A stretch of DNA of 64,000 bases from Edaphovirga cremea (GCF_003332275.1 NZ_QOVA01000004.1:62001-126000); one strand, 5' to 3'; positions 37,709 to 47,238 are shown, counted from the stretch's first letter. Translations and numbers: made by a program. Notes: generated from the letters alone by a model not told the origin.

Positions 37709-37903
37709 AATGACACGAAGAAATATAGTGAAACACTCACTAAATCCCGCGATGCTATAGAGGTGCATCTGGCTGACATAAAGACCGTTGCGAAACGTAT
37801 TTATCTCTATGAAAAAGATTCTAAAGTTTACCTCTCTGGATGGCATCTAACTCCAGGAACATCGCAATATGATGTGTATATAAATACGAGGAATCTGAAA
37901 TGA
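37709..37903 (+). pseudogene. colicin D-like toxin C-terminal remnant 1
   Basis: The frame opens after a TAA (37706-37708) and reads NDTKKYSETLTKSRDAIEVH through VYLSGWHLTPG to NTRNLK and TGA. It is related to the remnant at 39124-39369 (shared NDTKK, TLTK-RDA-EVHL and the GWxL step). The SGWxL-type ending resembles colicin D-like tRNase domains. The stop overlaps the immunity start (ATGA). Confidence 0.55.
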
Positions 37904-38172
37904 GTATGGCATTAATAGATTTAACAAAGAAGTTAGTACTATCGCAAATATCAGCCGAAGAGTTTGAGGTTCAATTCTTTAGGTTATGGAAAATTGAAGG
38001 CGATGCAGGTTTACTAGCGAAAGATAGTAAAGAAATTAGTGAGTGCTTGTATGTGGTTTTTGATCTCGCTGAGCGTTATACATCTCACCCAGATCGTAAA
38101 GCCTATGAACTTGATAGTGAGTCTTTGAAGAAAGAAGCTAAGTTAGCTTTAGGGAATTTCAAATTTCTCTAA
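37900..38172 (+). CDS. colicin D-like immunity protein
   Basis: 90 residues, soluble and acidic, starting MSMALIDLTKKLVLSQISAE. It resembles the colicin D immunity family (Colicin_immun): the ALIDLxKxxxxxxISAxEF opening, a central LxxVFDLAERY segment and a basic end (KLALGNFKFL). Colicin D immunity blocks the tRNA-Arg nuclease domain. ATG at 37900 overlaps the toxin stop; a second ATG at 37906 (MALID) is possible. The gene appears intact. Confidence 0.75.
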   Translation: MSMALIDLTKKLVLSQISAEEFEVQFFRLWKIEGDAGLLAKDSKEISECLYVVFDLAERYTSHPDRKAYELDSESLKKEAKLALGNFKFL

Positions 38173-38252
38173 TAGCCGATTGGTTTAAGCTAATTACCAC
38201 ATGAGGAAGAATACACGTTCCCTTCGAGCGATCTACTATTTGGAACAGCTAA

Positions 38253-38348
38253 TTAGACGGTGAGCAGCCAGCGGATAAGAGCATACTGCGTGCCGACAAA
38301 TACAGTGATAGTATCAGCGAAGGGTTTTATTATTTTGAGGTGTTATAA
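38253..38348 (+). pseudogene. unrecognised toxin-like C-terminal remnant before the ATP-grasp gene
   Basis: 31 codons after a stop: LDGEQPADKSILRADKYSDS then ISEGFYYFEVL and TAA at 38346-38348. The TAA is directly followed by the ATG of the ATP-grasp gene. The layout copies the toxin-tail/immunity pairs on either side. Confidence 0.45.
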
Positions 38349-39128
38349 ATGCAGATTATTTATCCCGATGATTTCTCAAATCAGGCCAGGCCGGATGAAA
38401 TATTTGAGCAGGAGTATCTTTGTGCCCAACAAAACAGGATACATTGCCTGTTACTCAACTCAGAGGCTGCCGCGATGGGTAAGTATAAATTCTCAGGGGT
38501 CTTTGAACCCGACATCCCCGTTATCTGGCGCGGATGGATGTTGAATGTGGATGAATATCGCCTGTTGCACCAAGCAGTGACTGGGCGCGGTGGGAAGATG
38601 CTTGAATCCGTTGAGGACTATATTGGGAATCACCACATAACAGGTTGGTATGAGCGCTGTAAGGCGTATACGCCGGAAACTGTTATAACAACGCCTGATG
38701 CGGATTTTGAGGCACTGACCAGCCAACTTCAGTGGCCGGCTTATTTTGTTAAGGATTACGTCAAGTCTTTGACGACTTCCAGGGGGTCTGTGGCTAAGGA
38801 TGCAGGGGAAATTCGTGAGGTGATCAGACTGATTGAGCACTACCGGGGGAATATTGAAGGCGGAGTTAGCCTGAGACGTTTTGAGAGCTTAGTTAAAGAC
38901 AGTGAGCGCAGGTACTTTGTGCTTAACGGGCGGGTGTTTTCTGCTGACGATCGCGTTCCTGAGTTGGTTAGTGAAATAGCTCGGCGTGTGGATACGCCGT
39001 TTTACTCGATTGATGTTGCTGAGAACTCGGCGGGGGAATTGCGTCTGATTGAGATTGGGGATGGGCAGGTTTCTGATATTAAGGAATGGGGGGTTGAGAG
39101 ATTCGTCAGTGTATTTCGTGTGCAATGA
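38349..39128 (+). CDS. ATP-grasp domain protein, R2K-like (putative immunity or modifier)
   Basis: A 259-residue cytoplasmic protein resembling the R2K clade of ATP-grasp enzymes. Candidate ATP-binding lysines are in FVKDYVKS (Lys135, Lys139), with GGVSLRRFE (171-179), a YFVLNGRVFSAD strand pair (189-200), and metal ligands in YSIDVAEN and RLIEIGDGQVSD (Asp222, Glu235, Asp238). ATP-grasp enzymes join an acid to an amine through an acyl phosphate. It starts at the base after a toxin-like stop and its 3' end overlaps the next toxin remnant, so an immunity role is proposed. The substrate is unknown. Confidence 0.7.
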   Translation: MQIIYPDDFSNQARPDEIFEQEYLCAQQNRIHCLLLNSEAAAMGKYKFSGVFEPDIPVIWRGWMLNVDEYRLLHQAVTGRGGKMLESVEDYIGNHHITGWYERCKAYTPETVITTPDADFEALTSQLQWPAYFVKDYVKSLTTSRGSVAKDAGEIREVIRLIEHYRGNIEGGVSLRRFESLVKDSERRYFVLNGRVFSADDRVPELVSEIARRVDTPFYSIDVAENSAGELRLIEIGDGQVSDIKEWGVERFVSVFRVQ

Positions 39129-39369
39129 TACGAAGAAAAATCGTCAAACGCTCACTAAATTCCGCGATGCTACAGAGGTGCACTTACAGGGTAAAGGGAC
39201 TGTGGAAAAGGGCACCTATTTGTTGGTTAAGGATTCCACGGTATTTTTTAATTCCAAAAAAAATAATGTAGTTATTATTCGCAAGGACGGTTCATTTATT
39301 CCTGGATGGGAATTAGATGTAAACAGTCAGCAATATAAAAACCACATGGAAAAAGGAATGCTGAGATGA
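39124..39369 (+). pseudogene. colicin D-like toxin C-terminal remnant 2
   Basis: NDTKKNRQTLTKFRDATEVH through GTVEKGTYLLVKDSTVFFNS and IIRKDGSFIPGWELD to GMLR and TGA. The IRKDGSFIPGWEL segment is the most colicin D-like part of the island. The frame is open upstream into the ATP-grasp gene, but conservation with remnant 1 begins at NDTKK. ATGA overlap with the next gene. Confidence 0.6.
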
Positions 39370-39521
39370 GTAAAAAATTAACTGATTTTGCGAGAAGATT
39401 TGTCGACTCAAGTTTTGACGCAAACAAATTTGCTGAGCCATATATCTTAATGTGGAAAGAAGAGCGAGATACAGGTAAACAATGGCGCTCCTCGGGCTGT
39501 ATCGACCCGACTGGCGGGTAG
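39366..39521 (+). pseudogene. truncated colicin D-like immunity gene
   Basis: 51 codons: MSKKLTDFARRFVDSSFDAN and AEPYILMWKEERDTGK fit the first 38 residues of Colicin_immun proteins, then the frame runs into unrelated sequence (RSSGCIDPTGG, TAG). About half of the usual 85-90 residues are missing, so protection is unlikely. Confidence 0.7.
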
Positions 39522-39611
39522 AGGCGAATTGCTCAAGTGAGGACGGCTGGTAAAAAAGGGGGCGGGTTGCTAGGGTTACAGAGTCTCAAATGACATAAAG
39601 GAACAAGAAAA

Positions 39612-40256
39612 ATGTTAAAAAGCGCCATGAAATTTACCGCTGTGCTGGTTCTCGCTGGCGGCCTGATGGCCTGCGACAACAAGCCGGACAGTAACCCAGA
39701 ACCCACGCCGCCACCGGGGAAACCGACGGTTGAACAGCAAGCGGCACCTGCGCAGAAAGCGCAACAGGTCGCGCCTGCGGGCGGGATCAGGGTCGCATTG
39801 CTGCAAGATAAAATGAGTTTCCATTTGCCCGAAGGGTTCAGCGATCAATCACAACAAACTGGCGTGAAAAATACGCCTGAGTCTGTAACTCAGCTGTTTA
39901 TTGATGTGAACAGCCGTCAGTTGGTCGTCACCTCGGAAGTGATCCCGCCGTCGAGTGAACTGCTGGATAATAGCGACGCGAGTTATCAGGGTTTGTCGAA
40001 AGGTTTAATGTCCGGGCTGAGCAATCAGTATGAAAACATCCAGAAAACGAATGAGAATTCCTTAACGCTTGATGGGCAACGTTTTGAGCGCCTGGATACG
40101 ATACAGAGCGTGAAAGGACAGAAAGTGGTCGCAGCGACGCTGTTTACCATCCAAAATAAAAAGGTCGTTACGTTGCAAATTGTCACCCCAGCCGATCGCG
40201 AAGACGATCACAATAAGCTGGTACAGAACATTATCGACACGCTGAAAGTGAGCTAA
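39612..40256 (+). CDS. DcrB-like lipoprotein
   Basis: A 214-residue lipoprotein with a lipobox ending at Cys21 (GLMA-C). A Pro/Gln-rich linker (25-58) precedes a DcrB/PsbP-type domain (about 59-214) with LLQDKMSFHLPEGFSDQ, LDGQRFERLDTIQSVKGQKVV and a terminal NIIDTLKVS, close to the end of E. coli DcrB (NIINTLVIQ). It is longer than E. coli DcrB (185) because of the linker, and may be a paralogue of dcrB. An AAGGAAC site precedes the start. Confidence 0.75.
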   Translation: MLKSAMKFTAVLVLAGGLMACDNKPDSNPEPTPPPGKPTVEQQAAPAQKAQQVAPAGGIRVALLQDKMSFHLPEGFSDQSQQTGVKNTPESVTQLFIDVNSRQLVVTSEVIPPSSELLDNSDASYQGLSKGLMSGLSNQYENIQKTNENSLTLDGQRFERLDTIQSVKGQKVVAATLFTIQNKKVVTLQIVTPADREDDHNKLVQNIIDTLKVS

Positions 40257-40349
40257 TCTTCTTAGGGGTTTGCTGCGCTTAACCGTGGTAAATCCCGACA
40301 GAATGCAGGATTGCACGCGCCTTTAACCGCGACGAGTGAGGATCGGATT

Positions 40350-40955
40350 ATGAAGCTGATCGGCAGTTATACCAGCCCCTATGTGCGGAAAATCTCGGTG
40401 ATGCTGTTGGAGAAAGGCATTGATTTCGAATTCGTCAACGATCCGCCATGGGAAGCGGACAGCCGCGTTCCACAGGTTAACCCGCTGGGGAAGGTTCCCG
40501 CCTTGGTAACCGACGACGGCGAAGTGTTTTTCGACTCACCTATTATCGCTCAATATATTGAATTACTGAACGTTTCCCCGAACTTCCTTCCTGTAGATCC
40601 CCTTGATGCTTTACGGGTTCGTCAACTGGAGGCGCTGGCCGATGGGGTAACGGATGCCGCCGTGGCGCTGGTATTGGAAACCAAACGAGAGCCCGGTAAG
40701 CAAGATGAGCAGTGGATTATTCGTCAGCGGGAAAAGTTGAATCGTGGATTGGATGCGCTGGAAAAACACACCCTAAAGAAGCAGTTTTTGAATGGCAGTG
40801 AACTGACGCTCGCGGATATTGCGACGGGCTGCGCGATTGGTTATTTGAATTTCCGCAAAGTGGCTCAGGGTTGGTGTGTGGAGAGGCCCGCATTGATCGC
40901 GCTGGCGGAGCGTCTATTCCAACGCCAGAGCTTTGCCAGAACGATGCCCCCTTAA
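40350..40955 (+). CDS. yibF: glutathione S-transferase YibF
   Basis: A 201-residue soluble GST, like E. coli YibF (202). The N-terminal thioredoxin-like domain begins [19 protein letters not shown], with Ser/Thr at the glutathione site, and the [10 protein letters not shown] segment binds the gamma-glutamyl part. An all-helical C-terminal domain follows ([15 protein letters not shown]). The start at 40350 matches the family. In E. coli yibF lies next to selA-selB; here aldB follows directly. Confidence 0.92.
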   Translation: MKLIGSYTSPYVRKISVMLLEKGIDFEFVNDPPWEADSRVPQVNPLGKVPALVTDDGEVFFDSPIIAQYIELLNVSPNFLPVDPLDALRVRQLEALADGVTDAAVALVLETKREPGKQDEQWIIRQREKLNRGLDALEKHTLKKQFLNGSELTLADIATGCAIGYLNFRKVAQGWCVERPALIALAERLFQRQSFARTMPP

Positions 40956-41001
40956 GCTATTCCGCCATAAACCAGGCCACTGATTTTCAGTGTATATCGG
41001 T

Positions 41002-41020
41002 CGCCTCTCTGAGGCGCTTT
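41002..41020 (+). terminator. short terminator after yibF
   Basis: CGCCTC (41002-41007) and GAGGCG (41011-41016) with a 3-base loop, then CTTTT. Modest strength. Confidence 0.5.
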
Positions 41021-41224
41021 TCAACCTCCTTTTTGCTGAAAGTCTCAAATCTGTGAGACGTCTCGAAGAGTTACTTTTCTAATCGTCACACTCGTCACCC
41101 AGCGTCTACCTTATAACCAAAGATGTTTTCCCAATTTTCGCTTTTACAGAGCTTCAATACCCGAAGTACTGCTGACACACCGGTTGTGGCAGCAGCACAC
41201 TGATGCAGCGTAAAGGAGAATGAA

Positions 41225-42763
41225 ATGGCTCAGAACACCTCATCCAGTCCAGTAAAACCCGGTGAGTATGGTTTCCCGCTCAAACTAAAAAAACGTTATG
41301 ACAACTTTATCGGCGGCGAGTGGGTTCCCCCTTCCAACAATGAGTATTACCCCAATCTGACGCCGATCACCGGCGAAGTTTTATGCGAAGTCGCCAGTTC
41401 CAACTCACAAGATGTTGATTTGGCTTTGGATGCTGCGCATAAAGCCAAACATGAGTGGGGAAAAATGTCAGTACAACAACGCGCTACCATCCTCAACCGC
41501 GTTGCCGATCGTATGGAGCAGAATATTGAGTTATTGGCTGCCGCCGAAACCTGGGATAACGGCAAACCCATTCGTGAAACCAGCGGGGCTGATGTGCCTC
41601 TCGCGATCGACCATTTCCGTTATTTTGCCGCCTGTGTACGCGCGCAGGAAGGCGGTATCAGCGAAATCGATTCTGAAACCGTGGCCTACCACTATCACGA
41701 ACCGTTAGGGGTTGTCGCACAGATTATTCCGTGGAACTTCCCACTTCTGATGGCTTGCTGGAAGATGGCGCCTGCACTGGCTGCGGGTAACTGTATTGTG
41801 CTCAAGCCGGCCAAACTCACCCCGCTTTCCATTCTCTTGCTGATGGAGTTGGTGCAAGATCTGCTGCCAGCAGGGGTCATTAACGTGGTGAATGGGGCCG
41901 GTGGCGAAATCGGTGAATATCTGGCGACGTCCAAACGCATCGCCAAAGTGGCATTCACCGGTTCAACCGAAGTCGGCCAGCAGATCATGGGATATGCCGC
42001 GCAAAACGTAATTCCGGTGACGCTCGAACTTGGCGGCAAATCGCCCAATATCTTCTTTGCCGACGTTATGGACAAAGAGGACTCCTATTTTGATAAAGCG
42101 CTCGAAGGTTTTGCCCTGTTTGCGTTCAATCAGGGTGAAGTCTGTACGTGCCCGAGTCGTGCCCTGATTCAGGAGTCGATCTACGAGCGGTTTATGGAAC
42201 GGGCAATAAAACGTGTGGAGGCGATTCGTACCGGAAACCCTCTGGATTCCAATACGCAAATGGGCGCGCAGGTTTCCGAAGGACAAATGAAGACCATTCT
42301 CAACTATATCGAGATCGGTAAAAAAGAGGGGGCGCGGGTACTGACCGGCGGCGGACGTAAGACGCTGGAAGGCGATCTGTCGAAAGGTTACTACCTCGAA
42401 CCGACCATACTGTTTGGTAAAAACAGTATGCGAGTCTTTCAGGAGGAGATTTTCGGGCCGGTGTTGGCCGTCACGACCTTCAAGGATATGGACGAGGCGC
42501 TGGAACTCGCCAATGACTCAGCCTATGGGCTCGGCGCGGGCGTCTGGAGTCGCAACGGCAACATCGCCTACCATATGGGGCGCAACATTCAGGCGGGCAG
42601 AGTGTGGACCAACTGTTATCACGCCTATCCGGCACATGCGGCGTTTGGTGGCTACAAGCAGTCCGGCATCGGTCGTGAAACCCATAAAATGATGTTGGAA
42701 CATTACCAGCAGACCAAGTGCCTGCTGGTCAGTTATTCCGAAAAACCGATGGGGTTGTTCTAA
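41225..42763 (+). CDS. aldB: acetaldehyde dehydrogenase AldB
   Basis: A 512-residue NAD(P)-dependent aldehyde dehydrogenase, the same length as E. coli AldB, oxidising acetaldehyde and related aldehydes to acids. The cofactor motif FTGSTEVG (244-251), the general base Glu268 in LELGGKSP and the catalytic Cys307 in [10 protein letters not shown] are present. AAAGGAG precedes the start. In E. coli yiaY, selB and selA separate aldB from yibF; they are missing here. Confidence 0.95.
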   Translation: MAQNTSSSPVKPGEYGFPLKLKKRYDNFIGGEWVPPSNNEYYPNLTPITGEVLCEVASSNSQDVDLALDAAHKAKHEWGKMSVQQRATILNRVADRMEQNIELLAAAETWDNGKPIRETSGADVPLAIDHFRYFAACVRAQEGGISEIDSETVAYHYHEPLGVVAQIIPWNFPLLMACWKMAPALAAGNCIVLKPAKLTPLSILLLMELVQDLLPAGVINVVNGAGGEIGEYLATSKRIAKVAFTGSTEVGQQIMGYAAQNVIPVTLELGGKSPNIFFADVMDKEDSYFDKALEGFALFAFNQGEVCTCPSRALIQESIYERFMERAIKRVEAIRTGNPLDSNTQMGAQVSEGQMKTILNYIEIGKKEGARVLTGGGRKTLEGDLSKGYYLEPTILFGKNSMRVFQEEIFGPVLAVTTFKDMDEALELANDSAYGLGAGVWSRNGNIAYHMGRNIQAGRVWTNCYHAYPAHAAFGGYKQSGIGRETHKMMLEHYQQTKCLLVSYSEKPMGLF

Positions 42764-42770
42764 CCATCAG

Positions 42771-42792
42771 GCAGAGCCAGGGAGGGCTCTGC
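42771..42792. terminator. terminator between aldB and mdfA
   Basis: GCAGAGCC (42771-42778) and GGCTCTGC (42785-42792) form an 8-bp stem between the convergent gene ends. Confidence 0.65.
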
Positions 42793-42798
42793 ATATCA

Positions 42799-44043
42799 TC
42801 ATGCGGCAGTCGGGTTGATATTGATGTCGCTGTTTTTGCGCCGCTTTACAAAAATCACCACCAAAGACAACCAGCACAGTCCGCTGATCAGATTTAATAA
42901 ATTGAACATGCCGCTACCCCCAGCCACATAGGCAAGCTTGGTCAATTCTATGCCCAAGGTGAATACCATCATACTAAGCATACCCATCGCGGCAGAAACC
43001 GTACCTTTGCTCACATCGCTGTAAAACAGCGTCAGACGATACAAGCCAGCATTCGCCAACCCAATGCCAAAGGCGTACAGACTCAACCCTGCCGTCATCC
43101 ATAGATAGGAATGGGTAGAGTAGAGAGTCGAAATAGCGGCCACAAATAACCCGATCATCATGGGAACCGCGCCGATCTTGATCAATCTCTCGACGCTGTT
43201 CTTACCGGTCATGCGTGCCAGCGTCAAATTGCCCAGAATCAATGCGCCAAAAACCGGTACTTGCAACAGGCCATAATCGAACGTGCTGAGTTTTTCACCG
43301 CTGATCAAAATCACCGGTGATTGCGCGATCCACGCCAGTAAAGGCAGGCTGGCAAAACCAATCGCCAGCGCACCACACAGGAACCGACGGTTGCCTAAAA
43401 CCAGCTTATAGTCGTGCCACAAACTGGCTGCGGAAAAGGGTTCGCCCCGGCGCGTCGCCGTTTCAGGCATTGCGCGCCACAGCCCAACAAAGGCAATGGC
43501 GGCCAGTACGGCAAAGAGGACAAACATCGATTGCCACGGCGCGAACTGGATCAGTGCCGCACCGGCGAGTGGGCCAAGCAGAGGCGCAATCAGGGCCACG
43601 TTCGCCATCAGTGCGGTAATTTTTATACACACTGACTCTTCAAAAGATTCCTGTATGGTGGCGTAGCCCACCGCGCCAATAAAGCACAGGCCAATGCCTT
43701 GCAAGAAGCGGAGCGCAATGAACTGCTCAATGGTTTGAGTCAGCAGGATTGCCAGACAACTAACGATAAAAAAGGCCACGCCGACCAACATCACCGGGCG
43801 ACGGCCACGTCGATCCGACAACGGTCCAAGCAGCCATTGTAAAAACATGCCGCCCGCCAGATAGGCCGTCATTGAAGTCGGTACCCACTCTTCACCGGCA
43901 TTGAATTCGTTAACCACCGTTAACATGCCTGGTTGGATCATGTCGTTACCGATGTAAGTGGCAAATTCGAACAGCACCAGACAAAGGGGAAAGAGCAGCG
44001 CCCGCCGCCCCAATAGGGTGGCAGAAGGTAATTTCGTATGCAT
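42799..44043 (-). CDS. mdfA: multidrug efflux transporter MdfA
   Basis: A 414-residue MFS drug/proton antiporter with 12 predicted helices. Glu26 and Asp34, the membrane-embedded acidic residues needed for cation recognition in E. coli MdfA (410), are at the same positions ([17 protein letters not shown]). The motif A loop reads [11 protein letters not shown]. Expected to export chloramphenicol, quaternary ammonium compounds and similar drugs, and possibly Na+/K+. Divergent from wecH. Confidence 0.92.
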   Translation of the reverse strand: MHTKLPSATLLGRRALLFPLCLVLFEFATYIGNDMIQPGMLTVVNEFNAGEEWVPTSMTAYLAGGMFLQWLLGPLSDRRGRRPVMLVGVAFFIVSCLAILLTQTIEQFIALRFLQGIGLCFIGAVGYATIQESFEESVCIKITALMANVALIAPLLGPLAGAALIQFAPWQSMFVLFAVLAAIAFVGLWRAMPETATRRGEPFSAASLWHDYKLVLGNRRFLCGALAIGFASLPLLAWIAQSPVILISGEKLSTFDYGLLQVPVFGALILGNLTLARMTGKNSVERLIKIGAVPMMIGLFVAAISTLYSTHSYLWMTAGLSLYAFGIGLANAGLYRLTLFYSDVSKGTVSAAMGMLSMMVFTLGIELTKLAYVAGGSGMFNLLNLISGLCWLSLVVIFVKRRKNSDININPTAA

Positions 44044-44268
44044 AGATTAACTTAATGATTATAAAAGATAATAGGGAACTGGCCGGGCGGGGAACGCAAA
44101 CGGAGGCAGTTAGTACGGCTATTTTGCCGTCAATAGTGACCTTTGGCAATCATCACAGAGAGGCATCAGCACAATCTGAGTTTGCCATCAGCGGTTGTTG
44201 ATCGTCAGATAGCTATGTAACATCTACTTAACATTCATTGTGCAATGAATAGGATATGGTAAAGCGCC

Positions 44269-45261
44269 ATGAGTAATAGACTTAATTGGATTGATAATCT
44301 CCGCGCGATAGCGTGCATCATGGTGGTCATGATTCATTCCACAAGCTATTACGTTGCGACCGGCCTATCTGTTGGAGAAATGAATTGGAGCGTTGCGAAT
44401 CTGCTTAACTCAGCTTCGCGCGTCTGTGTTCCGTTGTTTTTCATGATTTCAGGCTATCTTTTTTTCGGTGAGAAAAGTGCCCGTAAGAAACATTTTTTGC
44501 GCATCACGTTATGCGTGCTGTTCTACAGCCTGATTTCATTGATCTATATCGCCGTATTCACCCGGATCGGTTTCTGGCCGTCATTAAAAAGTCTGCTGTT
44601 GAAGCCCGTGTTTTATCACCTCTGGTTTTTCTACGCGATTATTGTGATCTATCTGCTGTCGCCGTTGATCGCGGTTAAACAGGTGTCTGCCGGTTACCTT
44701 GCGGCGATCGTCGTGATATTGGGCGTGGTAGCCAATCCGAATATGGTCAGCCTCTCGTGGCACGGTGTCCATTTGCTGCCGGTGAATCTCTACGTCGTTG
44801 GCGATACGTTTTACTATTTACTGTATGCCTTGATGGGGCGTGCAATCGGCATGTTGGACACCGGGCGGCGTGGCGTCAGTTGGGCTGCCGCCCTGATTTT
44901 TTTCGTCAGCATTATTGCAATAGCACTTTCGACGCATCACCAAACGCTCATCATCGGCAATTTCGCCGATACGTTTTATGCCTATTGCGGACCGCTGGTA
45001 TTCATTGCAGCGCTGTCGCTGTTCGTTTGGTGCAAAAACTGCCTGACATTCACGTTGCCCAGCCTGCGATTGATTGCTGAAAACTCGCTGGCGATTTATG
45101 GTTTCCATGCGGTGATTATCAATTTTATCCGGGGTCATAAACTTGATTTCACCCATTGGCCAGTACTGGATATCGCCTATATTTTCATGACGGCACTGTT
45201 GCTGAGCCTGCTGCTCTCCATGGGATTACACAGGCTGGATAGACACCGTTTAGTGAGTTAG
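44269..45261 (+). CDS. wecH: O-acetyltransferase WecH (acyltransferase 3 family)
   Basis: A 330-residue inner-membrane acyltransferase 3 protein with about ten helices, very like E. coli WecH (331), which acetylates enterobacterial common antigen. Family motifs are WIDNLRAIACIMVVMIHS with the key His, SRVCVPLFFMISGYLFF, and KPVFYHLWFFYAIIVIYL. It ends LDRHRLVS, matching the E. coli end IDRNRLVS. Confidence 0.92.
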   Translation: MSNRLNWIDNLRAIACIMVVMIHSTSYYVATGLSVGEMNWSVANLLNSASRVCVPLFFMISGYLFFGEKSARKKHFLRITLCVLFYSLISLIYIAVFTRIGFWPSLKSLLLKPVFYHLWFFYAIIVIYLLSPLIAVKQVSAGYLAAIVVILGVVANPNMVSLSWHGVHLLPVNLYVVGDTFYYLLYALMGRAIGMLDTGRRGVSWAAALIFFVSIIAIALSTHHQTLIIGNFADTFYAYCGPLVFIAALSLFVWCKNCLTFTLPSLRLIAENSLAIYGFHAVIINFIRGHKLDFTHWPVLDIAYIFMTALLLSLLLSMGLHRLDRHRLVS

Positions 45262-46202
45262 GACACTGGGCTTGCACTCACCCCAACAAGTTGCCAGCGG
45301 AGTTGTGCCCGGCGCAACTGGCGGCTGGAAGTAAACCCTGCGGCCAGTGCCGCCTGCTCAACGCCCAGACCTTGTTGCAAGCGCTGTTGCGCGACGGCAA
45401 GACGTAGCTGCTCATGATATTCACGCACGCTGATGCCCAAATGCTCACGGAACAGCCGCGTCAAATGACGACTGCTGACGTGTGCACGGGTTGCGACGTC
45501 TTCGATCTGCCAACTGGATTCCGGTTCAGCCGCCATAACGTTCTGCGCCCGGTGAACCGCCGGATGCAGATGATTACGGTAGCGCAGCCAGGGGGATAAT
45601 TGCGGGTCATCACCCGCGCGACGGAAATAGACAACCATCTCCCGCGCCACTTCCAGCGCCGCCTGTGGCCCCAGATCGCGGGCGATCAGATGCAAGGCCA
45701 CATCGATCCCGGCGGTGATCCCCGCACTGGTCAGCACAAAGCGATCCTCAACAAAGATTCGGTTTTCCCTCACCAGTGCACCGGGAGCCTGTTGCCGCAG
45801 GCGTTCGATAACGTTGTGGTGGGTGGTGCATTGATAGCCATCGAGCAGACCCGCCCGACCAGCCAATAGGCTACCGGAACAGACGCAAACCAACGTTATT
45901 TCACCGTGCTCAATGGCTTCTTGTTGCTGACTCAGCCAAAGACGGGCGGTCAATGCTTCCGGGGTATCGTAATAAATGGTTGAATCAGTGACGCCGGGCA
46001 CCACCAGAATACTGCCAGCAGCGAACTTTTCCGGCAGAGGCTGAAGATGACCGATCACCAGCCCGGTGGAGGTCATGGCTTCCGGCTGCGGGCTGATGTA
46101 ATGCAGCGTGAATTGCCCAGCCAACCGCAGAGTCTCTGCGGGGCCGGTAAGATCCAGCGCCATTACGCCGGGCAATGTCAGGAAGTAGACGTCTCGTTGC
46201 AT
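45258..46202 (-). CDS. GlxA/FtrA-type AraC-family transcriptional regulator
   Basis: A 314-residue regulator. The N-terminal DJ-1/PfpI-like domain (1-185, nucleophile-elbow segment LVCVCSGSLLAGRAG) is followed by an AraC-type double helix-turn-helix (about 220-305: IEDVATRAHVSSRHLTRLFR and VEQAALAAGFTSSRQLRRA). The start at 46202 lies 1 base after the isochorismatase gene stop, so the two are co-transcribed and this regulator probably controls that gene. Its last four bases overlap the wecH stop on the other strand. Confidence 0.85.
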   Translation of the reverse strand: MQRDVYFLTLPGVMALDLTGPAETLRLAGQFTLHYISPQPEAMTSTGLVIGHLQPLPEKFAAGSILVVPGVTDSTIYYDTPEALTARLWLSQQQEAIEHGEITLVCVCSGSLLAGRAGLLDGYQCTTHHNVIERLRQQAPGALVRENRIFVEDRFVLTSAGITAGIDVALHLIARDLGPQAALEVAREMVVYFRRAGDDPQLSPWLRYRNHLHPAVHRAQNVMAAEPESSWQIEDVATRAHVSSRHLTRLFREHLGISVREYHEQLRLAVAQQRLQQGLGVEQAALAAGFTSSRQLRRAQLRWQLVGVSASPVS

Positions 46203-46203
46203 A

Positions 46204-47238
46204 CTATTCCACATCAATCCTCAGATGCTGCGCCATATAGGCCGGAATATCCGGTTTATCCTGAAGCAGCGTTGCGACAAACGCATTGCGCTCAAAAGCC
46301 ATGACCTGCATATCCCACACGCAGAACGACTCTTCACGCGCCGCTCGCCACTCACCGCACTCTGTCACCCATACTTTGATTCTCAACTCATTTTCATTAT
46401 TCCACCAACCTGCCACCAGATAATCCATGGTTTTACCCTGATGTTCAATCAGCCAGCCAATACCGGGCCGATACAGGGTTTCCGCCTGTTGCGGCAGCCA
46501 TTGCGCGACCAAAGGATAACCCTGCTGGAAAATATCGGCAGACCCCGTTGCGCCTGCATAACGGATAGCATAGCGCTTGAGTTGCCACTGGTTCAGCGTC
46601 AACGGAGCCAGCGGGCTGATGGCGCGAGGCAGATAAGGCTGCGGCTGCCATGCTTCTTTATGCTCAACCGAGTGACCCGCTGATTCCTTCAGCGCATCCA
46701 GCTTTGCCAGCGCGCCCTTAACATCGGTGATGTCAGCGAAGCGATTGACCAACACCAGTTCGGTACGATGCTTGATCTGATCAGCACTCAAGGTCTGGCC
46801 GTCAGGATGGGTCATCGGGAACGTCAGCGTGGCTTCGGTAACGAAAGTTACATCGTAGCCCAGATCGGATGCGACTCGCGTGGTCGTTTCGCAGCACTGC
46901 TCGGTACGCATACCGGAGATAATCAAATGCGTAATGTCCCTTTCGCGCAGCCATTGCTCCAGACCGGAATCGGTCAGGGCGTTGTGAACCCGTTTTTGTA
47001 CGCTGAGATCGGCTTCATGCTGTAGGAAAGGCAGGCGTTTCACATAACCCGAGGCCAGAGAGAATGGCCCTTCAGCGGCGACGTGGAAGACATCAACGAT
47101 GGCGACGTCGCGCTGTTGGCAGCCTGCGATCAGCCGGGTGAGAGCCTGTTGGAATTCTGGGAGATCGTCTTCCTGCCAAAAGTCTTTCTGTTCGAAGGAA
47201 TGTTGAACGTCAATCACTAACAATGCGCTATGTGTCAT
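46204..47238 (-). CDS. isochorismatase-family hydrolase fused to a C-terminal uncharacterised domain
   Basis: 344 residues. Residues 1-190 are a cysteine-hydrolase (isochorismatase-like) domain: the catalytic Asp in ALLVIDVQ, the Lys region, and the nucleophile Cys in MRTEQCCETTTRVASDLGYD; the family is normally about 180-210 residues. Residues 215-344 form a separate Trp-rich module (GIGWLIEHQG, DYLVAGWWNNENELRIKVWV, CVWDMQVMAFERNAFV) that I cannot name. The start at 47238 (MTHSALLVID, GGAGGG site) is preferred over one 22 codons upstream. It is probably a hydrolase of an amide or enol-ether substrate. Confidence 0.8.
   Translation of the reverse strand: MTHSALLVIDVQHSFEQKDFWQEDDLPEFQQALTRLIAGCQQRDVAIVDVFHVAAEGPFSLASGYVKRLPFLQHEADLSVQKRVHNALTDSGLEQWLRERDITHLIISGMRTEQCCETTTRVASDLGYDVTFVTEATLTFPMTHPDGQTLSADQIKHRTELVLVNRFADITDVKGALAKLDALKESAGHSVEHKEAWQPQPYLPRAISPLAPLTLNQWQLKRYAIRYAGATGSADIFQQGYPLVAQWLPQQAETLYRPGIGWLIEHQGKTMDYLVAGWWNNENELRIKVWVTECGEWRAAREESFCVWDMQVMAFERNAFVATLLQDKPDIPAYMAQHLRIDVE

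Noticed and set aside
33070-39600. A prophage or insertion sequence as the cause of the bacteriocin island
   Set aside because: No integrase, transposase, terminal repeats or target duplications were seen; the repeats consist of bacteriocin module sequence.
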